Shown here in pieces: positions 12,290 to 23,251 of a stretch of 64,000 bases of DNA. Below the pieces are notes generated by a model. It searched no databases. It was not told where the DNA came from and saw only the letters and a list, made by a program, of their open reading frames with translations. The DNA is from Magicicada septendecula (lineage: Eukaryota; Arthropoda; Insecta; Hemiptera; Cicadidae). The position numbers were made by a program, and so were the translations under genes. The stretch's first letter is position 1, and every line of letters starts with the position of its first letter. Where the stretch lies: contig JAWRYS010001497.1 of NCBI GenBank assembly GCA_034769895.1, positions 1 through 64,000 on the forward strand, read 5' to 3'.

Positions 12290-13535
12290 GCAAAGCGAGT
12301 CCTCAGTTTTAACACGACCGTTATATCTGTCTATCTATCTGAATGTCTGTTTAGGGTATGTATACGATAGCTTTTGAACGCATCAACCAATTTTTGTAAA
12401 ATTGGCATACATGCCCACAATTTTCCCCTTCAGAACCGTATTGTATTTTTTGACATTCATCCACACCAGAAATAGGGGAGGGGTGACGCAAAAACGTAAA
12501 AAATGTCAAAATTATGAAAAAATCGCAAAAGCCCATGTGAGGTATCAAATTAAAGGTATTTAACTACAATCTGAATATAGTGTTCTTTTTTGAAAATTTG
12601 AAAATTTTGGAAGTCAGGATCCAAAAGTAGGTGAAATTTTGATAAAATCGTAAAAATCCGTATGGGATGTCACACTAAAGAAAAGTTTATTTAATTAACG
12701 TTTATTATTGTTAATCTCTTAATTTTTAGGTTGTTTTATTATTTTTTCAGCTGTGTACGCTAATATACTAGTAACTTTTTTAACCTATTTTTTACCTCCG
12801 TTCAATAGTCCGTTAAGGACCAAGGCGTACCGCGCGGCTTTTGTGTTAGTGTGACGGTGTATGGCTAGTACTACACGCCACCAGCCGCTAGTTGTGGTAT
12901 TCACAGCCAGGAGGCGGCGCTGTTATCTCAGTTCTTACTCAGTTCTGCCTCACGACCAAGGCAGAACTGAGTAGGCACTGAGATAACAGCGCCGCCTCCT
13001 GGCTGTGAATACCGCAACTAGCGGCTGGTGGCGTTTAGTACTAGCCATACACCGTCACACTAACACAAAAGCCGCTCGGTACGCCTTGGTCCTTAACGGA
13101 CTGTTGAGCGGAGGTAAAAAAATAGGCTAAAAAAGTTACTAGTATATTAGCGTACAGAGCTGATAAAGGAAAAAAATAATAAAGAAAATTTTAAATATCT
13201 TGAAATATAATGTCAAGTCTTGGAAATTTCAAAATTTTGGGACTCGAGGGCTCAAAAAAGATATTACAAATTTGAAAAAAACGCGATGAAAATCCAGCAG
13301 GGTGTCAGATTAAAAGGGATTGTAATCCGAATCCGAATGTTTCGAATTTTTAGTGGTTATTGTATGATTTTCTACTCTACAGTTGTTATATTACTAAAGA
13401 AACAGTACAAAAATCGGGATTTTTGTAATTCTTCTAATAATTGAAAAAATTATTTAATATAAAAATTTACCTAATAGTAAACGTTCATCGTTCAAAATAG
13501 TGAGCGAGTTCTGCAGCTCAGGGAGCTTACTAGTA
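12290..13535. repeat. Dispersed repeat family X, copy 2 (carries a foldback)
   Basis: It matches copy 1 at both ends: 'tctatctat' plus 'cttttgaacgcatcaac' near 12330-12390, 'cagaaccgtattg' near 12431, and 'gagcgagttctgcagctcag' near 13502 followed by ggagcttactagt. It is shorter than copy 1. It contains the GC-rich hairpin at 12748-13162, which copy 1 lacks, so the hairpin was probably inserted. Confidence 0.5.
12748..13162. mobile_element. Foldback element with about 203-bp near-perfect inverted arms
   Basis: The left arm (12748-12950) and right arm (12959-13162) are close to perfect reverse complements around an 8-base loop. The outer ends are CAGCTGTGTACGC and GCGTACAGAGCTG. The inner half of each arm is GC-rich, unlike the AT-rich flanks. 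There is no coding capacity. This fits a foldback/MITE-type non-autonomous DNA element. No clean target duplication was seen. Confidence 0.75.
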
Positions 13536-13867
13536 AAGACTAGACTAGATAAAAAGGAAAACAAATATCAAGAGAATTAAAAGTGAAAAGAAGTCTTAAA
13601 GAGTAATGGGGAAGTGAAAGATTAAATGTCTAGGCTACCTGTTTAAACATAATGGATTTGTTATGAACATTTTTTAAGAACAAATATTAGATGCTACAAG
13701 GAATATTTAAACGATGAACAGATGATGATGATGGGAGCCGGTAGGACCAAATAGAATTGCGGGGAAAAGGAATTTCTGGTTGCAACGACAAGGGTTATAG
13801 AGGAAAAAAGAACATTTAATTACACAATTCCCTTTCACATATACGATAATGAAATATTTAGGCTCAT
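13536..13867. other. Non-coding, unassigned
   Basis: A-rich sequence between repeat X and repeat R. Nothing was recognised. Confidence 0.5.
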
Positions 13868-14226
13868 ATTATAACATCGCCAAATTCAGATCAGTTTTGA
13901 TAACAATAAGTATGTATAAAAAATGCTAAATAATACTATATTTTAATAAATAAATAATGTGGAGAGTAAAAAATATATAAAAGGTAATAAAGAAAGAAGG
14001 AGAAAGAGTAACAAACCAAACGTGATTAATAAAGAAACTCAACTACTAGACTGACAGTCGAACGACATTGACCCAACCCCAGAGATTGGCCAGTTAAGAA
14101 ACCTAAATAAAGTAAACAAGACGAGTCAAGGAGAAGAAAAATGAAAACCAAGAGAGAACAAACCCACGATGAATAAAACAAAATGAAACACGTCAAGAAA
14201 ACCCAGACAAGGAATAAAAAATAGAG
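13868..14226. repeat. Repeat R, copy 1 (uninterrupted)
   Basis: About 359 bases that recur nearly identically at 26978-27250 plus 29801-29889, where the HINE-like element A splits them. This copy keeps the empty site 'gaagaaaaatgaaaacc' at about 14133-14149. It has no ORF. It may be an untranslated or terminal part of a retroelement, but its class is not known. Confidence 0.7.
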
Positions 14227-14367
14227 AAGGGAGAAATAATGTAATACAAAATAATCAATTTAAACATTATTTATACGGTCCAAGTCACTTTATATAGTAA
14301 TGATTTACCTTATTGAAACCGTCCAGCGACTTCAAATTGTAAATTTTAGACGCGTTTCGAGTCATCT
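14227..14367 (-). mobile_element. 3' end of a minus-strand Penelope-like element, split by gypsy copy 2
   Basis: Read on the minus strand this continues the element at 23235-24125. It starts at the 4-base target AGAT, then GACTC, then GAAACGCGTC, which are the second halves of a hammerhead core, followed by AT-rich terminal sequence. The exact PLE terminus lies somewhere between here and repeat R. Confidence 0.6.
14349..14363 (-). ncRNA. Hammerhead ribozyme motif, 3' half (interrupted)
   Basis: On the minus strand the GACTC arm of stem II is followed by GAAA, a minimal stem III (AC-GC-GT) and C. The 5' half (CTGATGA, A, GGGTC) lies at 23239-23251. The halves are separated only by the 4-base loop AGAT and the gypsy insertion. 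Stem II would pair GGGTC with GACTC, with one G-U pair. Stem I is weak as I read it. Confidence 0.55.
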
Positions 14368-15754
14368 TGTGACGATTTTAAAAACATCGAAAATCGCACA
14401 AATAAAATTTTTTTTATTTTTAATAAGTAAGAGTATTATCCACCCTTACCTATACCCAGATTCCTGAATCAACTTGAAATTGTCCAGTACCAACACGCCA
14501 AGAAAGGTATTAAGTAAAGAATAATAATAATAATTACTTTAATTATTAAAAATGCGACTATATAAATAAAGAAATCTCTGAGTCGTAATAAAGTCAAATT
14601 AAATTATTTACATTCTAATTAATGAATAATTAATAATATATAAAAGTACGAACTATTTTCTTAGTGCGTAAATACGCACCAGCTAACTGAGCCCTCGCCC
14701 CTAAACTATACGCGCAGTCGCCAGTAGAACTTCGTCATGAAAAGATGTGAGTTTTGTGTTGTCTACATACACGTGAGTGTATGCCGTTAAACGAATATCC
14801 AGTGTAAGATGATTTTATTTTGAAAAATGTAGTGTGTGTACAGTTAGGAAGAATATACAGAAAGGAAAAATTAGCCAACACATCTCTTTTAAAAATATAA
14901 AACTGTAAGTTGTAAGATATGTGACTACCAGACTTTAGTACTGCAAAGTAAGATCTATAATTAAGGTGTAAAATGTGAACTACAAAACCCGGAAGAAGAA
15001 AACTCAAACTACAACAGTATGAACTTCAAGTAAAAAACCGATCGTCGAGAGCAGATATAATCAACCCGATGTAGCTTCAAGAGGAACCATGTACTCCACC
15101 CCTCCACCCTAGAAGACGACAGGAGATGACCCCCAAGGACCCAACGACAACCTCATATTAAATTCAGGTGATATCCAAACACAACATTTGTAAATTTTCG
15201 TTTCAATAAGAGAAGTAACAAAAGAACACTAAAGAACTTTAATAATGTAAAGAAGAAATTATCAGATTTGTAAATTTTGTAATGAAGTAGTAGTAACAGC
15301 ACTATATATAAATGTAAGATAATAATGTAGATTACCACCAATATTATTCTTCCAATAATTTGGTTGAAGTTTGTGATAAATTAATTATTTTGAGAAAGTT
15401 CAGACCCGGATCCGAGGTATCCGGGGTAAAACAAACATCTAGATGAGTATTTTGAGATAAAAGAAATAATAAACTTAATATCTTCAAAGCATTAAAAGCA
15501 GAATTTACTAAAGAAAATTTTCTTTAAAAAGAAACAAAGTCAAACATAATATTTGAATAGTAATAAAGAGATGTTTTCGCTAACACCAAGTGAGTGAATA
15601 AATTTGTGCAAACCTTGTCAATTTCCTATGTCATAATTGTGTTGTAATTTGTTGGTAAGGATGTTTTACTAACAACGGCAGCTAGTTTAATTAACTGATA
15701 AAGAAATGAACTAGTTCCCGACTTTTGTGTTGTCTTAACAAGGGAGACGTCACA
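14368..15754 (+). repeat. 5' LTR of gypsy copy 2
   Basis: It begins TGTGACG and ends CGTCACA, a perfect 7-bp inverted terminal repeat. It is 1387 bases and matches the 3' LTR almost base for base. It would supply the promoter and polyadenylation signals, but I did not assign a TATA box or the U3/R/U5 borders. Small ORFs within it occur in both LTRs and lack protein motifs. Confidence 0.95.
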
Positions 15755-15758
15755 AAAT

Positions 15759-15772
15759 TGCGCCACTCTGCT
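15759..15772 (+). promoter_or_regulatory. Possible primer-binding site matching the 5' end of initiator tRNA-Met
   Basis: Four bases after the LTR lies TGCGCCACTCTGCT. From my knowledge of eukaryotic initiator tRNA-Met (5' AGCAGAGTGGCGCA), this is a 14-base exact complement of its 5' end. No usual TGG-starting site for a tRNA 3' end is seen next to the LTR. This is an inference, and the unpaired spacer AAAT is unexplained. Confidence 0.4.
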
Positions 15773-16453
15773 ACAAAAAAAAAGAATAATTATGTTGCTG
15801 TTGTTGTGTAATTTTATAATTCGTTAACAATAACTTGGACAAACATAAATTTATTCACTCAGAAATAAACAAAAAATAAATGAGTAAAGTTTTAATTATT
15901 TTATAATAATATTAGTATCGCGACTTTGCCGTATTAAACAAGTCATCGCTGGTAAGTATTCCATTCCAAACCTGTCGGTAGAAGCCAGTCTGTTCATGTT
16001 AAATACGTGTTGTGGAATGTAAACTCTCCCCTTTGTACGCACTCATCTCATTCATAACCTCCCCTCGCTAAACCAAACAAACCACCTTAGACACGCTCTT
16101 TCCTGTTTTGAATTGTCCTAAATTACCACCCTAGACGACTCCCCAAAACAGCTGACCCTTTGTGCCATTGTTAAAGCAATGAACATTTCATATATGAAAT
16201 TTCTCTCCACTATATGATGGTATTAGTTTTTGTTTTGATTAATTATATATGTCAGTACAGAAAATTGAATTGTTGTGAGATAAGTTATGTTGATTAATTA
16301 ATATAAGATTTCAAATGCAATAAGATATATATATGTATGTGTTTAAATGAATTAACGTTAACTATTTTAAACATTGATAAAACGAATTAAAGTAAGTGAC
16401 ATAAGATTTGTCGTTCGTAATACGTCGTGTATTTAAAGTTGTTATTATCAAAA
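15773..16453 (+). other. 5' leader of gypsy copy 2
   Basis: Untranslated AT-rich leader of about 0.7 kb between the primer-site region and the gag ATG. No ORF or structural motif was recognised. Confidence 0.6.
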
Positions 16454-17974
16454 ATGGCTCAATTTAACCCCGACTTGTTGTTGAAAGACGAATTAAGCTA
16501 TGAAGCATTATTGCGTGGTCTTCCCTACTCTAATGTAACTGTCGCGGAACTTCGCAAGACGTTACGTGAAAATAAACCGGACAAACCCTCATTATTAAAT
16601 CGTTTGAGTGTTTTAGATTTTGAAAGCGAAAAAGAAACATGTTATCATAAGTATACAGAACTAACTTCGATCGCACAAACCCTGCGTGATGAAAAATCCC
16701 CCGCAGTAATTTTACGCACCACCCAAAGAATCGAGCATCTGACCCGCCGTATCACCAATTTGTTGAACTGGCCAGGTGATAAAGATACCCCTCATGATGT
16801 ACAAAAATTCGCCGAGGAAGCATTACAACAATTACCCGAGATAATGCGCGAATTACGTCGACGATCCGAATCGTTTAGATTAGACGAAATCGAAGAAGCT
16901 ATGACGAAATTAAATATTTCACCTACCCAATCCCCGACTCAAGAACAGCCAAACGGTACTGCAAAAATTCAGATTCTGCAGGAATCAAATATAAATCCAT
17001 TCAAAGAACGGTTAACGGATAGTCAAGTAAATATCCAACCAGTAAACGTTACGTTCCTCCCTAGTGAACAAGAAAATATGACCCGTACCTACGATTTACC
17101 TTCTCACTTGCGGACTAATCAATCTGCGGAAAAACCTAGAAGGATGAGTCAAATAAATCTAACTACCGAGCTCTATGGAAAGATAACCCACCCTGTAGAA
17201 AGTATTTTGTCTGACATACCAATCACTGATGGGCTGAATATTACAAAGCTCCTTGATTTTATGAAGCACATTTTACAATTAAAGGACCTGCAACAACTAA
17301 GAGATAACCAGATTTTGCAAGTAATTTTACCTAAGTGTAGACCTCCATTAAAAGATAGAGTGTTAGAATCCCTAAGATATAATCACCCGGTAGAAGAACT
17401 TCATACCACACTAATAAGACATTTCATTCCCACCGGTATCTACGAAGAATTGAAGCGAAACTTAGTACTTCGTGTACAAGGCACATACGAGAGATTAGCT
17501 CATTATATATCTGAGGTAAGAGAATCTGCTTTATTGCTACAGGTTAAATGGAGTGAACAACAGTTAGTAGACACTATCTTAGTAGGACTATCCCCCGAGG
17601 AGCGATCTCGACTAGCACTCATGAAGCGACCTACCACTTTCACCGAACTAGAACTATGTTGTATACATTCATCCAACGTCTGGTATTCTGACCAGAATAG
17701 ACGCGTTTCTATGTCCCAGAGTCAACACAGAGATTCATTCCAAACTCGACCAATTGGAAATGATACCCGAAACTACCGCGATAAGCGATTCGTAAGTACA
17801 TATAAAACCCAAAGCTATCCCCATGTTTCATACTCTAAACCAAAATCCCGACAACCTACGAGCGAAGTAAATGAGGAAAGAAGATGTTATAACTGTGGAA
17901 AGGCCGGACATATTAGCAAGTTATGTAAACAAAAGCGCTATCAACAGAAAACCGACCAATCAAAAAACATGTGA
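16454..17974 (+). CDS. gag: Ty3/gypsy Gag (capsid and CCHC nucleocapsid)
   Basis: A 506-residue structural protein that would form the virus-like particle and bind the element RNA. The ATG at 16454 is chosen as start; the frame is open slightly upstream only through a GTG. An acidic/basic helical N-terminal region is followed by a retrotransposon capsid-like domain at about residues 250-430. It ends in a CCHC zinc knuckle (C-YN-C-GKAG-H-ISKL-C, near 17886-17930) in a basic tail. The ORF is intact. A slippery heptamer sits two codons before its TGA, linking it to pol by -1 frameshifting. The length is ordinary for gypsy Gag. Confidence 0.88.
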   Translation: MAQFNPDLLLKDELSYEALLRGLPYSNVTVAELRKTLRENKPDKPSLLNRLSVLDFESEKETCYHKYTELTSIAQTLRDEKSPAVILRTTQRIEHLTRRITNLLNWPGDKDTPHDVQKFAEEALQQLPEIMRELRRRSESFRLDEIEEAMTKLNISPTQSPTQEQPNGTAKIQILQESNINPFKERLTDSQVNIQPVNVTFLPSEQENMTRTYDLPSHLRTNQSAEKPRRMSQINLTTELYGKITHPVESILSDIPITDGLNITKLLDFMKHILQLKDLQQLRDNQILQVILPKCRPPLKDRVLESLRYNHPVEELHTTLIRHFIPTGIYEELKRNLVLRVQGTYERLAHYISEVRESALLLQVKWSEQQLVDTILVGLSPEERSRLALMKRPTTFTELELCCIHSSNVWYSDQNRRVSMSQSQHRDSFQTRPIGNDTRNYRDKRFVSTYKTQSYPHVSYSKPKSRQPTSEVNEERRCYNCGKAGHISKLCKQKRYQQKTDQSKNM

Positions 17975-18004
17975 AGCTGGAAGAACGAAAATCCTACGTC
18001 TTCC
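17962..18004 (+). promoter_or_regulatory. Predicted -1 ribosomal frameshift site (A AAA AAC plus hairpin)
   Basis: The heptamer A-AAA-AAC (17962-17968) is exactly in the gag frame, followed by ATG and the gag stop. Slipping back one base enters the protease frame, which is open from 17929. A 6-bp stem (GGAAGA at 17979-17984 with TCTTCC at 17999-18004) starts about 11 bases downstream, a plausible stimulator. The heptamer type is canonical; its use here is inferred. Confidence 0.65.
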
Positions 18005-21000
18005 GAAGCACCAGAAGGAAAGGTAACAACAATAATAAGCATCAAATAAAAATAAATAAAAATAAACGCATAGACCCTTACTTAACAAGATTTATCGAGA
18101 AGTGCAACTCTATTGGTGCATGTAAAACAAGTATATGCCAACTACCCTATGTACAGATAGACCTTGGAGCAACGAATACCCTTGGTTTAATTGATTCCGG
18201 ATCTACCCGTAGTATAATTAGTAAACAGTTAGCCACCTTATTAGCTAATCATAATATGATTAAACGTAGCCAAATGGTGAACATAAAGTGTACCACCGCA
18301 AATAAACAAAACCTAAAGATATCGCACAGTATTACGGTGAAATTAAAAATAAAGAATTTTACTTAGTATATTCCCCTACTAGTACTGAAGAGTTAGAACA
18401 AAACTTAATATTAGGCGCGGATTTTATAAGAAAAACTGCCTTAATCCTTGATATATATGCAAAACAATATTTCTTCAGATTTGATCGTACTCGAAAATAT
18501 CAGTTCGACTCCGAATTAAGTAACGACGCTATTTGTGAAACCGCAACTATTCATTCAGAGCATCATGAATCGAGTCTGAGTCATTTAAAAGGAAATGAGA
18601 GACTAAGAATCCAAAAGTTAATTAAAGAATTTTCTACTGTACTCACTCCCAAGTTAGGATTAACCCATTTAATCGAATATAAAATAAATCTTAGTGACAA
18701 CAAGGTAATACGACTCCACCCATACAAATTATCTCCGCCCAAGATGGAAATAATGAGAAACCACATTAACAAACTCCTTGATCAGCACGTCATTGAACCG
18801 TCAACTTCTCCATACTCATCACCTCCATTCCTAGTACCAAAAGGAACTGACAAACATAGACTAGTCGTGGATTATAGACAACTAAATAAGAGTATAGAAT
18901 TTGAATCGATACCACTGCCCGACATTCACAGTGCGTTTCACTATTTTACAAGAGCGAAAATCTTCACCATAATGGATCTCAACCAAGCATTCCACCAAAT
19001 CCCACTAGCTGAGGAATCAAAACATTTAACTGCTTTTGCTGTCCCATTTAATCTATATCAATTTACGAGAGTACCATTCTGTATATCACAAGGAAGTTCA
19101 GTATGCAGCCGACTGTTAGAAAAAATTTTCCATGACGTTAAATTTAAATTTGTATATCATTATCTTGACGATATAGTAGTATATAGTGAGTCAATGAATC
19201 AACATATTGATCACTTGCGTGAAGTATTATCCAGGTTAAAGAAAGCCGGACTGACCGTAAATCCGAGTAAAGTTAATTTCGCAGTAAAACAATTCTCCTT
19301 CTTAGGTCACATAGTATCAGCCGAAGGTAAGGTTAGCATCGATCCCGAACGTACACGCGCAATCCGAGAATTCTTACCTCCGAGAGACGTCAAAGGTATA
19401 GCTCGATTTTTAGGTATGATTAATTATTTTCATAAGTACATACCCCACTTAGCGGATATAGCAGCCCCATTGAATGCCTTAAGAAAGAAAGGAACGAAAT
19501 TCGAGTGGACTACTCAACATCAAGAAGCGTTTGAAACACTTAAAGAAAGCATTATATCCCCACCTGTATTGCAGTTAGCGGATTTCAGTAAACCATTTAT
19601 CGTACAGACCGATAGTTCAAGTGTAGCATTAGGAGCCGTAATATATCAGGAGATAAATAATACTAGACTCCCGATCAGCTATGCATCCCGTACATTGACC
19701 GAGCAAGAAAGGAAGTTCTCAGCCTACGAACTTGAATGTTTAGCCATAGTATTCGCCTTTGATAAATTCAAACCATTTTTGGAACACAAAGAATTTCTAC
19801 TAGAAACCGATAATCAATCTTTATCATGGTTATTGAATCACCCAAAACAGTTAGGTCGTATCGGAAGATGGGTGTTAAGATTAAATTGCTACAAGTTCAA
19901 AGTGCAACATATTCGTGGTACTCAAAATGTAGTAGCCGATACTCTATCCCGCATGTTCCAACTACCCAATACAAGATCTGGAGAAGACAATATTGAAACC
20001 ACTACCGTTAATACACTAATTACTAACTTTCCCCTTGCATTTAAGGATATAGCATATCATCAACAACAAGATCCAAAATTGTGCAAAATAATAGAACAAA
20101 TAGAAAAAGGAAATAATTCTGACAAATATACCTTGAGTAAAAGAATACTTTGTTTTAAAAAGGCAAACGGAAAATTACTGAGAATAATCGCCCCGGAAAT
20201 AATCAAACCCATGTTAATGGACTACTACCATTCATCAACAATTGGAGCTCATATGGGAATTAGGAAAACTATACATCGTATTAGCAAGGAATACCACTGG
20301 GAAAACATGAATAGTGAAATAAAAAAGTTCGTGAAAGAATGCGAAATTTGTGCCCTGAGCAAACCAGCAAGAACCAGTCAAGTCGGAAAATTAATCTCCG
20401 AAATACCTACCACTCCCTTCTCGAAAATATACATAGACTAATCTGGACCTTATCCCCGCTCTAAATCCGGAAATACTATGCTGTTAATTTGTGTAGACTC
20501 CTTCACTAAATTCGTGTGGATGTATCCTATGTGTCGTGCATTAGCATCTACGACAATTAAAATTCTACAAGAAAGACTATTTAAAGATTATGGTACACCT
20601 TTAAACCTAATATCTGACAATGGACCCCAGTTTAAGTCGAAAGCATTTAACGACATGTGTTTTAAATTAGGTATAAATCATATTACCGTGACCGAGTACA
20701 GACCGCAAGGAAACCTAGCAGAAAGATACTTGCGTAACTTAAAATCAGCATTAATATCTTATCATGCTAAAGACCAGACAACCTGGGATCAAAATATTTC
20801 GTGGATACAATTTGCATTCAATTCAGCGTATCATGAAGGTCATAAATCAACACCATTTGATTTACTGTACAAGTACAAACCCAACCATCCTTTAACCACA
20901 AAGTGGAAAATCAATGAGTTATTACCCCGCGACGTAAATGGGAATAACATACGAAAAATATGGAACGAAGCTCGTGCAAATTTGAGAGCGAATTTACAAA

Positions 21001-21371
21001 AATCAAGGAAGTATCATGAGCATAATAATAGGCAAATAAAGTATAAAATAGGTGATTTAGTAATGTATAAAACTCATCCTATGAGTAAAGCAGTTGATAG
21101 GACCACTTCGAAACTATCATATCGATGGTGTGGCCCCTACCAAATTCATAAGTTCATCACCCCCGTTACTGAATCTCTGTATGAACCCAATACAGAAAAC
21201 TACGTTCGCAGAAGCCATCTGTCTCAAATAAAAAAATGTTTTTCGTGTCAAAATACAGAAGAAAGACTACGAGAAAACCTAGAATACTATCTAAGTATTA
21301 AGAATAAAATATGTTGTATATATTTATACCGAAATAGGATAAGATTGTGCAACATCCTATACCATAAGTGA
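17969..21371 (+). pseudogene. pol: Ty3/gypsy pol (protease, RT, RNase H, integrase) with a frameshift and a stop
   Basis: This is a pol polyprotein in the -1 frame of gag. Protease: LIDSGSTRS, with the D-S-G catalytic triad near 18190. RT: palm motifs near 18960-19180 including YLDD at 19161-19172. RNase H: TDSSSVALGAV near 19608 and TDNQSLSWLL near 19810. Integrase: HHCC finger at about 20229-20360, then a DDE core with second Asp in SDNGPQF near 20615 and Glu in LAERYLR near 20720, and a GPY motif near 21140. Two lesions are visible. A one-base loss in an A-rich run near 18346-18352 moves the frame between protease and RT. A TAA at 20439-20441 stands immediately after the first integrase Asp, where copy 1 has a Phe codon. 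Its C-terminus is about 35 residues longer than copy 1. Confidence 0.9.
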
Positions 21372-21850
21372 GTATAAACTCAAAACCCCTCGTACGAATA
21401 CTAGCGAGGCCTGATCAACCTTAGCTAATGTCCTGTGAGAATGATATAATACATGAGAAATCTGATGACGATGATGAAGAGGGAGAAAGAAAGAAAGAAA
21501 AATAATCCCTAGCGCTGTAAACTAAAAGTAATTCGATTGTTATTACAATACGTGATTATTATTAGTAACATACTCATGAGTATAACTCCGTAAAACGAGT
21601 GACCAATTCAAGAAAAAACCGGTAGTAGATGTAAGAATTAAAATAAGGTAGATTTACGTTTTGTGTATTTTATGTATAGTAGATGTAGTAGAATTTAGAT
21701 GTTACGTAAGTGTAAGATAATCCATTAATGAATAGAAATAATCTGAGAGAGAGAAATTTCAGTATGGAATTCTGTGTCCAAATATAATTGTTTATTAGAT
21801 TTTCTATTAATATTCCACCCCCCCGTTTTTCATAGTTAAGTGCAGGAGGA
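21372..21850 (+). other. 3' untranslated region of gypsy copy 2, with short purine tract
   Basis: Non-coding A-rich DNA between pol and the 3' LTR. It ends in 'aggagga' directly before TGTGACG, a plausible but short polypurine tract for plus-strand priming. A C run of eight lies near 21818. Confidence 0.6.
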
Positions 21851-23234
21851 TGTGACGATTTTAAAAACATCGAAAATCGCACAAATAAAATTTTTTTTAT
21901 TTTTAATAAGTAAGAGTATTATCCACCCTTACCTATACCCAGATTCCTGAATCAACTTGAAATTGTCCAGTACCAACACGCCAAGAAAGGTATTAAGTAA
22001 AGAATAATAATAATAATTACTTTAATTATTAAAAATGCGACTATATAAATAAAGAAATCTCTGAGTCGTAATAAAGTCAAATTAAATTATTTACATTCTA
22101 ATTAATGAATAATTAATAATATATAAAAGTACGAACTATTTTCTTAGTGCGTAAATACGCACCAGCTAACTGAGCCCTCGCCCCTAAACTATACGCGCAG
22201 TCGCCAGTAGAACTTCGTCATGAAAAGATGTGAGTTTTGTGTTGTCTACATACACGTGAGTGTATGACGTTAAACGAATATCCAGTGTAAGATGATTTTA
22301 TTTTGAAAAATGTAGTGTGTGTACAGTTAGGAAGAATATACAGAAAGGAAAAATTAGCCAACACATCTCTTTTAAAAATATAAAACTGTAAGTTGTAAGA
22401 TATGTGACTACCAGACTTTAGTACTGCAAAGTAAGATCTATAATTAAGGTGTAAAATGTGAACTACAAAACCCGGACGAAGAAAACTCAAACTACAACAG
22501 TATGAACTTCAAGTAAAAAACCGATCGTCGAGAGCAGATATAATCAACCCGATGTAGCTTCAAGAGGAACCATGTACTCCACCCCTCCACCCTAGAAGAC
22601 GACAGGAGATGACCCCCAAGGACCCAACGACAACCTCATATTAAATTCAGGTGATATCCAAACACAACATTTGTAAATTTTCGTTTCAATAAGAGAAGTA
22701 ACAAAAGAACACTAAAGAACTTTAATAATGTAAAGAAGAAATCAGATTTGTAAATTTTGTAATGAAGTAGTAGTAACAGCACTATATATAAATGTAAGAT
22801 AATAATGTAGATTACCACCAATATTATTCTTCCAATAATTTGGTTGAAGTTTGTGATAAATTAATTATTTTGAGAAAGTTCAGACCCGGATCCGAGGTAT
22901 CCGGGGTAAAACAAACATCTAGATGAGTATTTTGAGATAAAAGAAATAATAAACTTAATATCTTCAAAGCATTAAAAGCAGAATTTACTAAAGAAAATTT
23001 TCTTTAAAAAGAAACAAAGTCAAACATAATATTTGAATAGTAATAAAGAGATGTTTTCGCTAACACCAAGTGAGTGAATAAATCTGTGCAAACCTTGTCA
23101 ATTTCCTATGTCATAGTTGTGTTGTAATTTGTTGGTAAGGATGTTTTACTAACAACGGCAGCTAGTTTAATTAACTGATAAAGAAATGAACTAGTTCCCG
23201 ACTTTTGTGTTGTCTTAACAAGGGAGACGTCACA
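21851..23234 (+). repeat. 3' LTR of gypsy copy 2
   Basis: 1384 bases, TGTGACG to CGTCACA. Compared by eye with the 5' LTR it has a 3-base deletion near 22741 and about four substitutions. Confidence 0.95.
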
Positions 23235-23238
23235 ATCT

Positions 23239-23251
23239 GACCCTTCATCAG
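23239..23251 (-). ncRNA. Hammerhead ribozyme motif, 5' half (interrupted)
   Basis: On the minus strand the catalytic box CTGATGA is followed by one A and the GGGTC arm of stem II, and then by the gypsy target site AGAT. The single extra base between CTGATGA and stem II also occurs in the plus-strand motifs at 27424, 30389 and 36431. The 3' half is at 14349-14363. Confidence 0.55.

Larger units (their letters stand above)
14364..23238 (+). mobile_element. Complete Ty3/gypsy LTR retrotransposon (copy 2) with ATCT target duplication
   Basis: Two near-identical LTRs (14368-15754 and 21851-23234) bound gag and a broken pol. The direct repeat ATCT flanks it exactly (14364-14367 and 23235-23238), giving an 8867-base element with the 4-bp duplication usual for gypsy. 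The LTRs differ by about four substitutions and one 3-base gap by eye, which implies a recent insertion. It landed in a minus-strand PLE. Pol has one frameshift and one stop, so this copy could not move on its own proteins as sequenced. Confidence 0.95.

Noticed and set aside
14735-15341. Minus-strand ORFs repeated at 22218-22821
   Set aside because: They repeat only because they lie inside the two identical LTRs; no domain and wrong strand for the element.
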